Positions 16,133 to 23,486 of a stretch of 49,358 bases of DNA are shown one piece after another (positions within the stretch are counted from its first letter, which is position 1; every line of letters begins with the position of its first letter). The DNA comes from Candidatus Auribacterota bacterium (GTDB lineage Bacteria; Auribacterota; Ancaeobacteria; Ancaeobacterales; Ancaeobacteraceae). Below the pieces are notes generated by a model. That model made no database searches. It was given only the letters and a program-made list of their open reading frames with translations, and was not told where the DNA came from. Made by a program: the position numbers and the translations under genes. The DNA is taken from NCBI GenBank assembly GCA_022711655.1, contig JAKLEM010000012.1, positions 1 through 49,358 of the forward strand, read 5' to 3'.

Positions 16133-16287
16133 GGGCATACGGGGAGTGTTCGTGGCAGCATGTTGACAATTCGAGCGGGCATGGTGTCCCGAGCGAAGTC
16201 GAGGGACGAGCGAGAATTGTCGCCAAGCGAGATTTCCCTCGCTGGGGGAAATCTCGCGGTGCTGACACGAATACTTCCCGGATGCCC
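16133..16287. repeat. large structured inverted-repeat element, type 2, copy 1
   Basis: Outer arms 16133-16160 and 16260-16287 match at 24 of 28 positions when folded. Inside are two stems: B, GACAATTC (16165-16172) with GAATTGTC (16214-16221), which itself encloses GTCCC/GGGAC; and C, GCGAGATTTCCC (16227-16238) with GGGAAATCTCGC (16246-16257). The same layout with compensatory base changes occurs at 45605-45802. It abuts the 3' end of arnD, 8 nt from the stop. Confidence 0.85.
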
Positions 16288-16295
16288 GCTTATGC

Positions 16296-17216
16296 TCAGC
16301 GTTTATCCTGCTGCAGAGCCACTGTACCGGCGCGGCCGGGGATCGTTCCGGGGGCGATGGGGCAATACGGGATGTCGTTTCTGTTCTGCAGAAGAGCTGC
16401 TGCATACGACGTAAGGCTCCCGGCGACGACTCCCCTGCCCTGCAGCTCCTTGAGGAATTCTTCAAACCAGGCGGCGTATGCCATACCCTCGAGCTCGGCG
16501 TGAATGGTCAAAACGGCGTTCTCCTGCGCTTTCATCGCATCGAGATAATACGGGGTGAGCTGCGTCTCGTCGCGCACGGCGACGCCGAGGATCTCGTCCA
16601 GCGTCGGCAGCGTCGTCGGTATCTCGAGGACCGACGAGCGCTCTTGGCCGTAGGCGGGAAAGAAGGGATACGAGCCCCGGGTGTTGCTGGTATAGACGAT
16701 CCGGTTTTTGTCCATGAGACGCTGGGCGGCGGCGCTCCAGCTCCAGCCGGGCGCGGCGAACGACTCGGGCCGACCGCCTGCCGTCTCCTCAAACAGCCGG
16801 AACGCCAGGTCGAGCTCGCGGGAAACCTGCGCCTCTGTCATCGACGGCACGTAGTCGTGCCACTTGACATGGTCGTAGCCGTGGACGCCGACCTCGTGTC
16901 CCGACTGCCGCAACAGATCGAAGACTCCTTTGTTCAACGAAGCGATCTGGGGCCCGGGCAGGAGCACGCCGTACAGGACGGTAGGGAAACCGTAGACCGA
17001 TACCGCCTTGGTCCTGAGCATCTTGGAGAGAAAGCCCCGCTTCGTGAAGACGCGGCGGATAGCCCGGCCGGAATTGTCGGGCCCCATCGAGACAAAGAAC
17101 GTCGCCGTAACGCCTCGACGCCCGAGCATCTCTGCCAGCCGCGGAACGCCGTCGCGCATCCCCGCGTACGTGTCGACGTCGACCTTGATGTGGAGCTTCC
17201 GCGTCCCGGCCGCCAT
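16296..17216 (-). CDS. arnD: ArnD-type polysaccharide deacetylase (undecaprenyl-phosphate 4-formamido-L-arabinose deformylase)
   Basis: This 306-residue NodB-fold deacetylase aligns along its length with ArnD. Shared features are HIKVDVDTYAGMRDGVPRL at the N-terminus, FFVSMGPDNSGR, the metal-site region GHEVGVHGYDHVKWHD near 115-130, GWSWSAAAQRLMD, NTRGSYPFFP, IPTTLPTLDEILG and LTIHAELEGMAY. It removes the formyl group from the lipid carrier-linked sugar so that L-Ara4N can be transferred to lipid A. AGGA precedes ATG 17216. It is the last gene of the arn operon, after a 119-nt gap containing an inverted repeat. A large structured repeat follows its stop. Confidence 0.9.
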   Translation of the reverse strand: MAAGTRKLHIKVDVDTYAGMRDGVPRLAEMLGRRGVTATFFVSMGPDNSGRAIRRVFTKRGFLSKMLRTKAVSVYGFPTVLYGVLLPGPQIASLNKGVFDLLRQSGHEVGVHGYDHVKWHDYVPSMTEAQVSRELDLAFRLFEETAGGRPESFAAPGWSWSAAAQRLMDKNRIVYTSNTRGSYPFFPAYGQERSSVLEIPTTLPTLDEILGVAVRDETQLTPYYLDAMKAQENAVLTIHAELEGMAYAAWFEEFLKELQGRGVVAGSLTSYAAALLQNRNDIPYCPIAPGTIPGRAGTVALQQDKR

Positions 17217-17237
17217 TATGGAGTCCTGTTATGCGAA

Positions 17238-17327
17238 ACGGAGAACCGGCGAAAATGCGGAACGGAACCCATCCCGATCCGACTGTCTCCGGTTCTCCGT
17301 CTGTGTTGCGAACGTTCGCCCCCCCCC
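17238..17327 (-). repeat. intercistronic inverted repeat, palindrome and C9/G9 tract in arn operon
   Basis: ACGGAGAACCGG (17238-17249) pairs perfectly with CCGGTTCTCCGT (17289-17300) around a 39-nt loop. The palindrome GCGAACGTTCGC lies at 17308-17319, and a run of nine C follows at 17319-17327, 8 nt from the stop of the decarboxylase gene. No T-run is present, so this looks like an mRNA structure or an arnD attenuation site rather than a simple terminator. Confidence 0.5.
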
Positions 17328-17335
17328 GCTGAAGA

Positions 17336-18295
17336 CTACTTCGGAAGGTTCTTGAACCAAGCTATGGTTTCCCGCAGCCCTTCTTCCAGCTTCACCTTCG
17401 GCGTCACCCCGAGGATCTTCTTCTGCAGGGTGATGTTCGGTACGCGCCGGGGCACGTCCTCGTAGCTCTTGCCGTATATCTTTTCCTGGTTGACGAAGAC
17501 GATCTTGTTCTTTACCTTGCACACCTTCTTCATCGTCTCGGCGAGCTCAAGGATGGTGTATTCCTTGTCGTTGCCGATGTTGACGATCTTTCCGACCGCC
17601 TCTTTTTTGAGCCCGGCGTTCATCGTCGCCTTGATCGCGTCCGATATGTACGTAAAGCACCGCGTCTGACTGCCGTCGCCGATAACCGTGATCGGTTCGC
17701 CCCGCAGGATCTGCCCAAGGAAGATCGTGATCACCCTGCCGACGTCGAGTTTGTCGAGCCGCGGCCCGTACACGTTGAAATAGCGGACAACGACCACCGG
17801 CAGCCCCATCTTGTGATACGCGAAGCAGAAATGCTCACCGCACGCCTTCGACGTCGAATAGCACCAGCGGTCGATCCGCGTCGATCCGAGGACCCGGTCG
17901 TCGTCTTCCTTGAACGGGATCTTCGGGTTGCGCCCGTAGACTTCCGAGGTCGAAGTGAAAACGACTTTCTTGTTGTACTTGAATGCGAGCTCGAGGACGC
18001 GCTGCGTGCCGTTGACGTTGACGTTCAGCACCTTGTACGGGTCTTCGACGTAATGCTCGACGCCGACGACCGCTGCCATGTGGTAGATAAGATCGGCCTT
18101 GAGGATCAGCGACTCAAGCAAAACAAGGTTGAAGATAGAATCCTTCACATAATGGAGCTTCGGGTGGCTCAGCGCATGCCGTATCTTGAGATCCGACCCC
18201 GTGTCGATAATAGTCACTTCGTCGCCGCGCTTCAGGAACGCGTCGACCAGATGCGAGCCGAGGAACCCCGACCCGCCCGTTATCAATACTTTCAT
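17336..18295 (-). CDS. arnA: ArnA-type UDP-glucuronate decarboxylase (SDR family), stand-alone
   Basis: This 319-residue extended SDR has the NAD-binding GGSGFLGSH at 7-15, DTGSD after beta-2, the serine/glutamate motif STSEVYG (about 114-120) and the YSTSK pair of catalytic Tyr and Lys. RRVPNI near the end matches the decarboxylase Arg region of ArnA (RRKPSI) and of UDP-xylose synthases. It should oxidise UDP-glucuronate at C4 and decarboxylate it to UDP-4-keto-pentose. In Escherichia coli this is the C-terminal domain of ArnA; here it is a separate gene just after the formyltransferase. UDP-xylose synthase is the alternative, but the operon favours the arn role. Confidence 0.85.
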   Translation of the reverse strand: MKVLITGGSGFLGSHLVDAFLKRGDEVTIIDTGSDLKIRHALSHPKLHYVKDSIFNLVLLESLILKADLIYHMAAVVGVEHYVEDPYKVLNVNVNGTQRVLELAFKYNKKVVFTSTSEVYGRNPKIPFKEDDDRVLGSTRIDRWCYSTSKACGEHFCFAYHKMGLPVVVVRYFNVYGPRLDKLDVGRVITIFLGQILRGEPITVIGDGSQTRCFTYISDAIKATMNAGLKKEAVGKIVNIGNDKEYTILELAETMKKVCKVKNKIVFVNQEKIYGKSYEDVPRRVPNITLQKKILGVTPKVKLEEGLRETIAWFKNLPK

Positions 18296-18312
18296 GTCAC
18301 ATACCCTTTCTT

Positions 18313-19299
18313 TTATACGCCCAACCGGTCCCCGACCGCGACACCATTCGCTTTGAAGACAGTACCCGCCTTCATCTCGGGGCCTCCTTCGGACGACGCC
18401 TTGTGCACGATAAATGTCCCGCCGCCGGTGACCACCGCGACCTTGCCGCCGCGGATACCGGCAACCGTTCCGGGAATGCCGCTTACTTTACCACGGACCG
18501 GCGTTCCCCACCAAATAAATAATTTCCTGCCGTCCTTTTCCGTAAAAGCGCCGGGGTACGGATGGGTGACCGCGCGTACGAGGTTGTAGACGTCCTGCGC
18601 GCTCCTGTTCCAGTCGATGCGGCCGTCCTGCGGCTTCCGGCCGCCGAAATAGCTGGCCTTGCGCTGGTCCTGCGGCTTTCCCTCAAGGCGCCCCCCGGCC
18701 ATCAGACGCAGGAACTGCTCGAGCACCGGCGGCGCCGCTCGCGTTATCCGGTTGAAGAGCGTCAGGGCCGTATCCGACTGCCTGATCGGAACCGCTTTCT
18801 GGGCGACGACATTGCCGCGGTCGGGCTTTTCGGTCATATGGTGGATCGTCACGCCGGTGCGTTTCTCGCCGTGCACCAGCACCCAATTGACGGGGCAGCG
18901 CCCGCGGTATGCCGGCAGGAGCGACCCGTGCATATTGAAAGCCCCCATCGGGGGGATCCGGAGGATCTCCGGCGAGATCATGCAGCGGTAGTAGAAAGAA
19001 AAAATGACGTCCGGCTTCGCCTGCTCGATCCGGCGGACAACCTCCGGAACGTTCGGACCATCCGGGGTGATCACGGGGATACGGTGCCGCGCGGCAAGGC
19101 GGGATACTGACTTGAACCATATCTGTTCGCGCGGGTCGTCCTCATGTGTCACGACCAGCGCAACGCGAACCCCGCGCTTTAGCAGCGTCTTCAGGCACGA
19201 ATAGCCGATGTTGTGGTAGCCGAAAACGACGGCGGTAACGCTGCGATTGTCCCTGGAGTTTTTCTTTTTCATGGAAGTGAACGAGAGGCCCTCAGGCAC
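18313..19299 (-). CDS. arnA: ArnA-type formyltransferase, stand-alone
   Basis: This 328-residue protein resembles the N-terminal domain of ArnA. It shares VVFGYHNIGYSCLKTLL, the formyl-transfer motif AFNMHGSLLPAYRGRCPVNW (catalytic Asn and His), GVTIHHMTEKPDRGNVV with the catalytic Asp, and YFGGRKPQDGRIDW. It would formylate UDP-L-Ara4N using 10-formyl-THF. The decarboxylase half is encoded by the next gene 17 nt downstream, so the E. coli fusion is split here. The frame starts at GTG 19299, overlapping arnC by 8 nt. ATG 19272 is an equally possible start, with no strong ribosome site for either. Confidence 0.88.
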   Translation of the reverse strand: MPEGLSFTSMKKKNSRDNRSVTAVVFGYHNIGYSCLKTLLKRGVRVALVVTHEDDPREQIWFKSVSRLAARHRIPVITPDGPNVPEVVRRIEQAKPDVIFSFYYRCMISPEILRIPPMGAFNMHGSLLPAYRGRCPVNWVLVHGEKRTGVTIHHMTEKPDRGNVVAQKAVPIRQSDTALTLFNRITRAAPPVLEQFLRLMAGGRLEGKPQDQRKASYFGGRKPQDGRIDWNRSAQDVYNLVRAVTHPYPGAFTEKDGRKLFIWWGTPVRGKVSGIPGTVAGIRGGKVAVVTGGGTFIVHKASSEGGPEMKAGTVFKANGVAVGDRLGV

Positions 19300-20266
19300 G
19301 CTGCTCTTTGGAGTAGATCCGCCGGATGATGAAACGGGGGCGATGCCTGACCTCGAGATATATCCGGCCGATATACTCGCCGATCATCCCAAGCGCCAGA
19401 AAGAGCAACCCGACAAAGACGAACAGCACGGCGAACAGGGTAAAGGCGCCTTCGACCTCCGGCCCGACGAACAGGCGCCGCACCAGCAGGAAAAAGCCGA
19501 ACAGGATGCCGCACAAAGACGTGAGAACACCGAGGACGGTCAGCATCTGGATCGGGAGAAGCGAAAAACCGGTCAGCAGGTCGAAGTTGAGGCTCAGCAG
19601 CTTCATGAAATTATATTTCGATTTTCCCTTGGTCCTCGCGGAATGGTCGACGATCACTTCGGCAGCGTTGTTGGCGATCGAGGCGGCCAGCGCCGGGATA
19701 AAGACGGAGAGATCTTCGTACTGAAGCATGTCGTCGACCAGGCTCCGGCGGTACGCTCTGAGCATACACCCGTAATCCTTGACCGTCACGCCGACAACGC
19801 GCGACGCGACGCGGTTGAGCATGTACGACAGGCCCTTCCGGACCATCGAATCGTTGCGCTCGCCTCTCACGCCCCCGACCGTCTCAAAACCCTCTTCGAT
19901 CTTGTGGACAAGCTTGGGTATCTCTTCGGGAGGGTTCTGCAGATCGGCATCGAGCGTCACGACGATCTCGCCCTGCGAGCGCGTAAAGGCGGCGTAGACC
20001 GCCGCGTGCTGCCCGAAATTGCGGGACAGGTCGATGACCACCATCGAGGGATCGTCAGCTGCAAGCCGTTTCAGGATCTGGATGCTCTTGTCTTTGCTGC
20101 CATCGTTTGTGAAGATGATCTCGTACGGCTTGTTCATCATATCGAGGGCCTGCTTCAGGCGCGTGTAAAGCTCCTGCAGGTTCCCCTCTTCGTTGTAGAC
20201 CGGGATCACCACCGAAACGTACGGCCTGTTCTGTACCAGTCGGAATGCATCACTCGTGTCGTTCAT
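19292..20266 (-). CDS. arnC: ArnC-type undecaprenyl-phosphate 4-formamido-L-arabinose transferase
   Basis: This 324-residue family 2 glycosyltransferase has VSVVIPVYNEEGNLQELYTR at about 19-38, NDGSKDKS, LSRNFGQHAAVYA and the DXD-like LDADLQNPPEEI. Two C-terminal transmembrane helices (about 235-260 and 270-295) follow, the ArnC/DPM1-like layout. It transfers 4-formamido-arabinose from UDP to undecaprenyl phosphate at the cytoplasmic membrane. Its ATG overlaps the arnT stop as ATGA, indicating coupling. Other DPM1-like transferases look similar, but flanking arnT, arnA and arnD genes make ArnC the best call. Confidence 0.88.
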   Translation of the reverse strand: MNDTSDAFRLVQNRPYVSVVIPVYNEEGNLQELYTRLKQALDMMNKPYEIIFTNDGSKDKSIQILKRLAADDPSMVVIDLSRNFGQHAAVYAAFTRSQGEIVVTLDADLQNPPEEIPKLVHKIEEGFETVGGVRGERNDSMVRKGLSYMLNRVASRVVGVTVKDYGCMLRAYRRSLVDDMLQYEDLSVFIPALAASIANNAAEVIVDHSARTKGKSKYNFMKLLSLNFDLLTGFSLLPIQMLTVLGVLTSLCGILFGFFLLVRRLFVGPEVEGAFTLFAVLFVFVGLLFLALGMIGEYIGRIYLEVRHRPRFIIRRIYSKEQRA

Positions 20267-21969
20267 GGCGCGTTGTCCACCTTGTTGGTTATCATCATGT
20301 CGCGGGCCGTTTCGGCGGCCGTCACGGTGCCTTTGTCCCTGCCTTGAAACCAGTTATTGTAGTGTTTTTTCTTCAGAAGGCAATAAACTTTTTCTTTCCC
20401 GAGCAGGAGCTCCGCCGCCTTTTCCATAGGGATAAAATAGCCCCCGTCATTCTCCTGCCCGCGCCCGAACCTGAGCTCTCCGACTATCTCTCCGGCGAGG
20501 ACGATCCGCTTTTTGAGGTAGAAACCGAGGTCGCTGTAGTGCTCATACCCCTCGCAGACGATCACCTTTCCCGGCCCGCCCTTTTGTATCGCGGCGATGA
20601 ACGCCTGAGAGCACTGCGATGCGCTGAGCCCTTCCATGGCGAATATCGTCACGACATAGCCGACCGCAGTGATGCCGACGATCAGGTAGGCCGGCAGGGC
20701 GCGCGCCGAACGCGAAGCGGCCCGCATGGGGTCGTCAAGGCGCCTCACCGCGGCATACAGGAGCGCCGCGCCAGCCGCATATACCGCCGCGAACGGGACT
20801 GCGTACGGGAATATCAGGCGCGCATCGATCTCTTTGTGATATGAAACGCTCAGGATCACGGTAACGCCGATCGTGAGGGCGATGATCCCCCCAGCAACGG
20901 TGTACCATATTTTGCGCGCCTGCCGGGCGTCAGCGCCGCCGTCGACGATATCGGAAAGACAGGCGCCGACCAGAAGCGCAAGAGGCGGCGTCATCGGCAG
21001 GATATACGGCGGCAGTTTCGACTTCGAGATCGAAAAGAAAACGAGTACGACGGTCCACCATATAAAGAGGAACAGGAGATACCTGCGGCGCGCAGGGTCT
21101 TTGCACGTGAACACCTTCTTACTCGCATACGGTACAAAAAATGTCCACGGGAAGAAAAACAGGGAGCCGATCATCACGAAATAAAGGATATTCCCCTTCC
21201 TGCCGGCGGAAGAGGTCAGAAATCGCTGAAAATGCTCTCGGATGAAAAAGAACTCGAAGAAAGACGGGTTTTCCCTGCACACGGCGACAAACCAGGGCAG
21301 GGTCACCGCGGCGAAACAGAGGGCGCACCAGACGACCGCGGGACGCAGGAGAAAACGCAGGTCCTTCACCGCAAGCAGGAATATCGCGACGATCAACCCG
21401 GGCAGGACGATCCCGACAAGCCCTTTCGTGAGGACCGCCCCTCCCAGAGAGACGGCAGAGAAGACCAGGGGCGCCGTCTTCCGGCCCGTGTATCCGGCGT
21501 AAAACAAATACAGGCTCGCCGTGAAAAAGAAGGTGAACGGGCCGTCGATGACAAGATACCTGCTGACAAGAAAAAAACCGGCAGTAGCAAAGAGCAGCAG
21601 CCCGCCAAAAAAGCCGGCGCGCGGGCCGGCAGCGCGGGCTCCGAACCAGCATGTCGCGGCGATCGTCAAGAGACCCAGCAAGGCGACGGGAAAACGGGCC
21701 GCCCACGCGTTCTCGCCGAACACCTTGAAGGAAAACGCGGTCAGCCAGTAGGATAGCGCCGGTTTCTCGAAATAGTTGACATAGTTGAGATGAGGTGTGA
21801 GAAGATCGCCGGAAGCGAGCATCTCCCGGGGAATCTCAGCATAACGGCCTTCGTCGCTGGACCACAGCGGTCGCTCGCCGAGACGAAAAAAGAAGGCGCA
21901 GCCTGCGAGGATGATGACCGCGGCGAACGGAAGTATTTTACGTACGATCTCAACACGCGATAAGATCAC
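20263..21969 (-). CDS. arnT: ArnT-type lipid A aminoarabinose transferase (GT83/PMT family)
   Basis: This 568-residue multi-pass protein begins with a membrane helix followed by the first periplasmic loop FRLGERPLWSSDEGRYAEIP, with the catalytic acidic pair of ArnT/PMT enzymes (DE in SSDEGRY). NYFEKPALSYWL then follows. About eleven more helices come before a soluble periplasmic C-terminal domain. It transfers L-Ara4N from undecaprenyl phosphate to lipid A on the outer face of the inner membrane, lowering negative charge and polymyxin binding in known systems. The GTG start (21969) overlaps the stop of the PilZ gene, and its own stop overlaps arnC. Confidence 0.88.
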   Translation of the reverse strand: MILSRVEIVRKILPFAAVIILAGCAFFFRLGERPLWSSDEGRYAEIPREMLASGDLLTPHLNYVNYFEKPALSYWLTAFSFKVFGENAWAARFPVALLGLLTIAATCWFGARAAGPRAGFFGGLLLFATAGFFLVSRYLVIDGPFTFFFTASLYLFYAGYTGRKTAPLVFSAVSLGGAVLTKGLVGIVLPGLIVAIFLLAVKDLRFLLRPAVVWCALCFAAVTLPWFVAVCRENPSFFEFFFIREHFQRFLTSSAGRKGNILYFVMIGSLFFFPWTFFVPYASKKVFTCKDPARRRYLLFLFIWWTVVLVFFSISKSKLPPYILPMTPPLALLVGACLSDIVDGGADARQARKIWYTVAGGIIALTIGVTVILSVSYHKEIDARLIFPYAVPFAAVYAAGAALLYAAVRRLDDPMRAASRSARALPAYLIVGITAVGYVVTIFAMEGLSASQCSQAFIAAIQKGGPGKVIVCEGYEHYSDLGFYLKKRIVLAGEIVGELRFGRGQENDGGYFIPMEKAAELLLGKEKVYCLLKKKHYNNWFQGRDKGTVTAAETARDMMITNKVDNAP

Positions 21970-22409
21970 TCTGGCAATCCTGCATCCGGCTCGTCGGCGG
22001 TCGGACAGAATTCCAGAAAATCCTGGATCGCCTTACGGTCCTCGTCCTTGATCTTATAAAAGGAGATGCCGTTGTCGTACCCTCCACCGTTCTTCAATTT
22101 GCCGGTGTGGACGATCTTGCCCCAAATGGTGACGGTCGAATAGCCGTCCATGCTGGGCACATCCATCTCTATCATGAGGATCGTGTCGAGCGGATAGAGC
22201 TGCTTTGTCGCGAGAAGAACACCGCCGGTGCTCAGGTTCTTCGCGCCGGCGCTCGCATATCCGTGTTTTCCCTTGGGGTGATGATCGTCATCGCAGTTGC
22301 CCTTCTTCACGCTGTCTTTCTTGCACGCCTTGTAGCGGATGACCGCCTCGTACGGTATCCTGACATACCGCCGCCGTTCTTCGCCGGAATACTCTTTGCG
22401 CGGCTCCAT
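21966..22409 (-). CDS. PilZ-domain protein coupled to arnT
   Basis: This 147-residue protein starts at ATG 22409, with AAAGGAGGT 7 nt upstream. It has both halves of the cyclic di-GMP binding signature: RRRYVRIPY (RxxxR, residues 13-21) and AKNLSTGGVLL (D/NxSxxG, about residue 56-66). A beta barrel follows (TILMIEMDVPSM, then IWGKIVHTGKL). A charged insert of about 25 residues rich in Lys, His and Asp separates the two motifs. Its TGA overlaps the arnT GTG, so the two are translationally coupled. A cyclic di-GMP input into lipid A modification is a reasonable inference, not shown. Confidence 0.85.
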   Translation of the reverse strand: MEPRKEYSGEERRRYVRIPYEAVIRYKACKKDSVKKGNCDDDHHPKGKHGYASAGAKNLSTGGVLLATKQLYPLDTILMIEMDVPSMDGYSTVTIWGKIVHTGKLKNGGGYDNGISFYKIKDEDRKAIQDFLEFCPTADEPDAGLPE

Positions 22410-22457
22410 GGGCTCACCTCCTTTTCTCTTCCCGGATAACAATTCCCCGGTTATGGT

Positions 22458-22486
22458 ATTGTACCGTGTCCCACGGCACATCTCAA
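22458..22486 (-). promoter_or_regulatory. promoter of PilZ-arn operon
   Basis: On the minus strand TTGAGA (22486-22481) is followed after 17 nt by TACAAT (22463-22458); each hexamer matches consensus at five of six positions. Small inverted repeats lie in the spacer (CCGTG-TCC-CACGG, 22464-22476) and over the -10 (GGTA-TTG-TACC, 22455-22465), which could be operators. The leader is about 40 nt. Confidence 0.65.
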
Positions 22487-22506
22487 GCACAATAAACGTC
22501 CGACAG

Positions 22507-23388
22507 TCACTGCGATGCGCCCTGCTGTCCGCCTTTCCGGCGCTGGAGCTTCTCGATCCATTCCCTGACCTTCTTCTTGTCGCCCGCCTTCGGATCGAGC
22601 TTCAGGTACTGCGTATAATGGTAGATCGCCTTGTCGTATTCGCCCAGCATCGGGTAGACGACGCCGAGGTCGTAATGCGCCTCGACATCGCGCGGGTCGA
22701 TCTGGAGCGCTTCTTTGAACTCTTTCACCGCGTCGCCGGGACGCTTTTGCTTCACATAGACAAGGCCGAGGCCGTGATGGGCCGGCGCGTAATGCGGGTT
22801 CATCTTAAGGGCCTGACGGTAATACGACTCCGCTTCGCCAAGATTCCCGCTCTCGAACGCTTCGACCCCCTGGTTGTACGCTGAAACCATATCGTCGTCA
22901 TAGAGCATCTCGCCCGCCCCTTCAAGCCTGTCGATCCATTCCTCGACCTTCTCTCGGTCGGACGCCCCGGGCCTCAGCTTGAGATATTTTTTGAAATGCT
23001 CGACCGCCTTGTCTTTCTTATCCTTGAAAATAAGAGGATAGATCACCCCCATCGCGTAATGCGCGTCAGGATAATCCGGTTCGATAAAAAGCGCTTCCTC
23101 AAAGTTTTCGAAGGCCTTTCGGTAATCTTTCTGTTTGAGATAGGCCATCCCGAGACCGTAGAAGGCATCGGCGTTCTCCGGATCAAGTTCGGTGGCGCAC
23201 TCATAACTGGCAACCGCCTCTTCGTACATGCCTGCTTCATAATAATCGACGCCCTGATCATTATACTTCGCGGCCTCTTTCCTGTCGCTCTGCGAAACGG
23301 CAGCAGCTACCGTCCCGCCAAGCAACATGATAAAGGCCATCGACGCCGCGCACCGCCTGATCACGACACTGCGTAATTGTGTGTACAT
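22507..23388 (-). CDS. exported TPR protein
   Basis: This 293-residue protein has an N-terminal hydrophobic segment (AASMAFIMLLGGTVAAAVS, residues 14-32), probably a signal peptide. About six TPR units follow in two sets of three: the first starts AAKYNDQGVDYYEAGMYEEA, the second AYNQGVEAFESGNLGEAESY. Each set ends with a DREKVEEWIDRLE or DKKKVREWIEKLQ helix, which suggests internal duplication. It probably acts in the periplasm as a protein-binding scaffold. It is encoded 97 nt upstream of the PilZ gene but that gap holds a good promoter, so cotranscription with arn genes is optional. Partner unknown. Confidence 0.82.
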   Translation of the reverse strand: MYTQLRSVVIRRCAASMAFIMLLGGTVAAAVSQSDRKEAAKYNDQGVDYYEAGMYEEAVASYECATELDPENADAFYGLGMAYLKQKDYRKAFENFEEALFIEPDYPDAHYAMGVIYPLIFKDKKDKAVEHFKKYLKLRPGASDREKVEEWIDRLEGAGEMLYDDDMVSAYNQGVEAFESGNLGEAESYYRQALKMNPHYAPAHHGLGLVYVKQKRPGDAVKEFKEALQIDPRDVEAHYDLGVVYPMLGEYDKAIYHYTQYLKLDPKAGDKKKVREWIEKLQRRKGGQQGASQ

Positions 23389-23416
23389 CGCTCACCCGCT
23401 TTTTTTTCTATTTTGT

Positions 23417-23445
23417 TTAATTAATTTCCTGTTTTCTGCTATAGT
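23417..23445 (+). promoter_or_regulatory. possible promoter in AT-rich divergent region
   Basis: The 98-nt gap between two divergent TPR genes is markedly AT-rich. On the plus strand TATAGT (23440-23445) lies 17 nt after TTAATT (23417-23422), a weak -35. It would serve the TPR gene at 23487. I could not identify a convincing promoter for the minus-strand gene. Confidence 0.35.
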
Positions 23446-23486
23446 GTACGTCTGTAAGTATACCATATTCGGAGACATTACGCTTT

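Noticed and set aside
22433..22448. CGGATAACAATTCCCC resembles the right half of the E. coli lac operator and its flank in expression vectors.
   Set aside because: The left half of the operator is missing, the flanks are ordinary genome sequence between a promoter and the PilZ start, and nothing else vector-like is present. Treated as chance.
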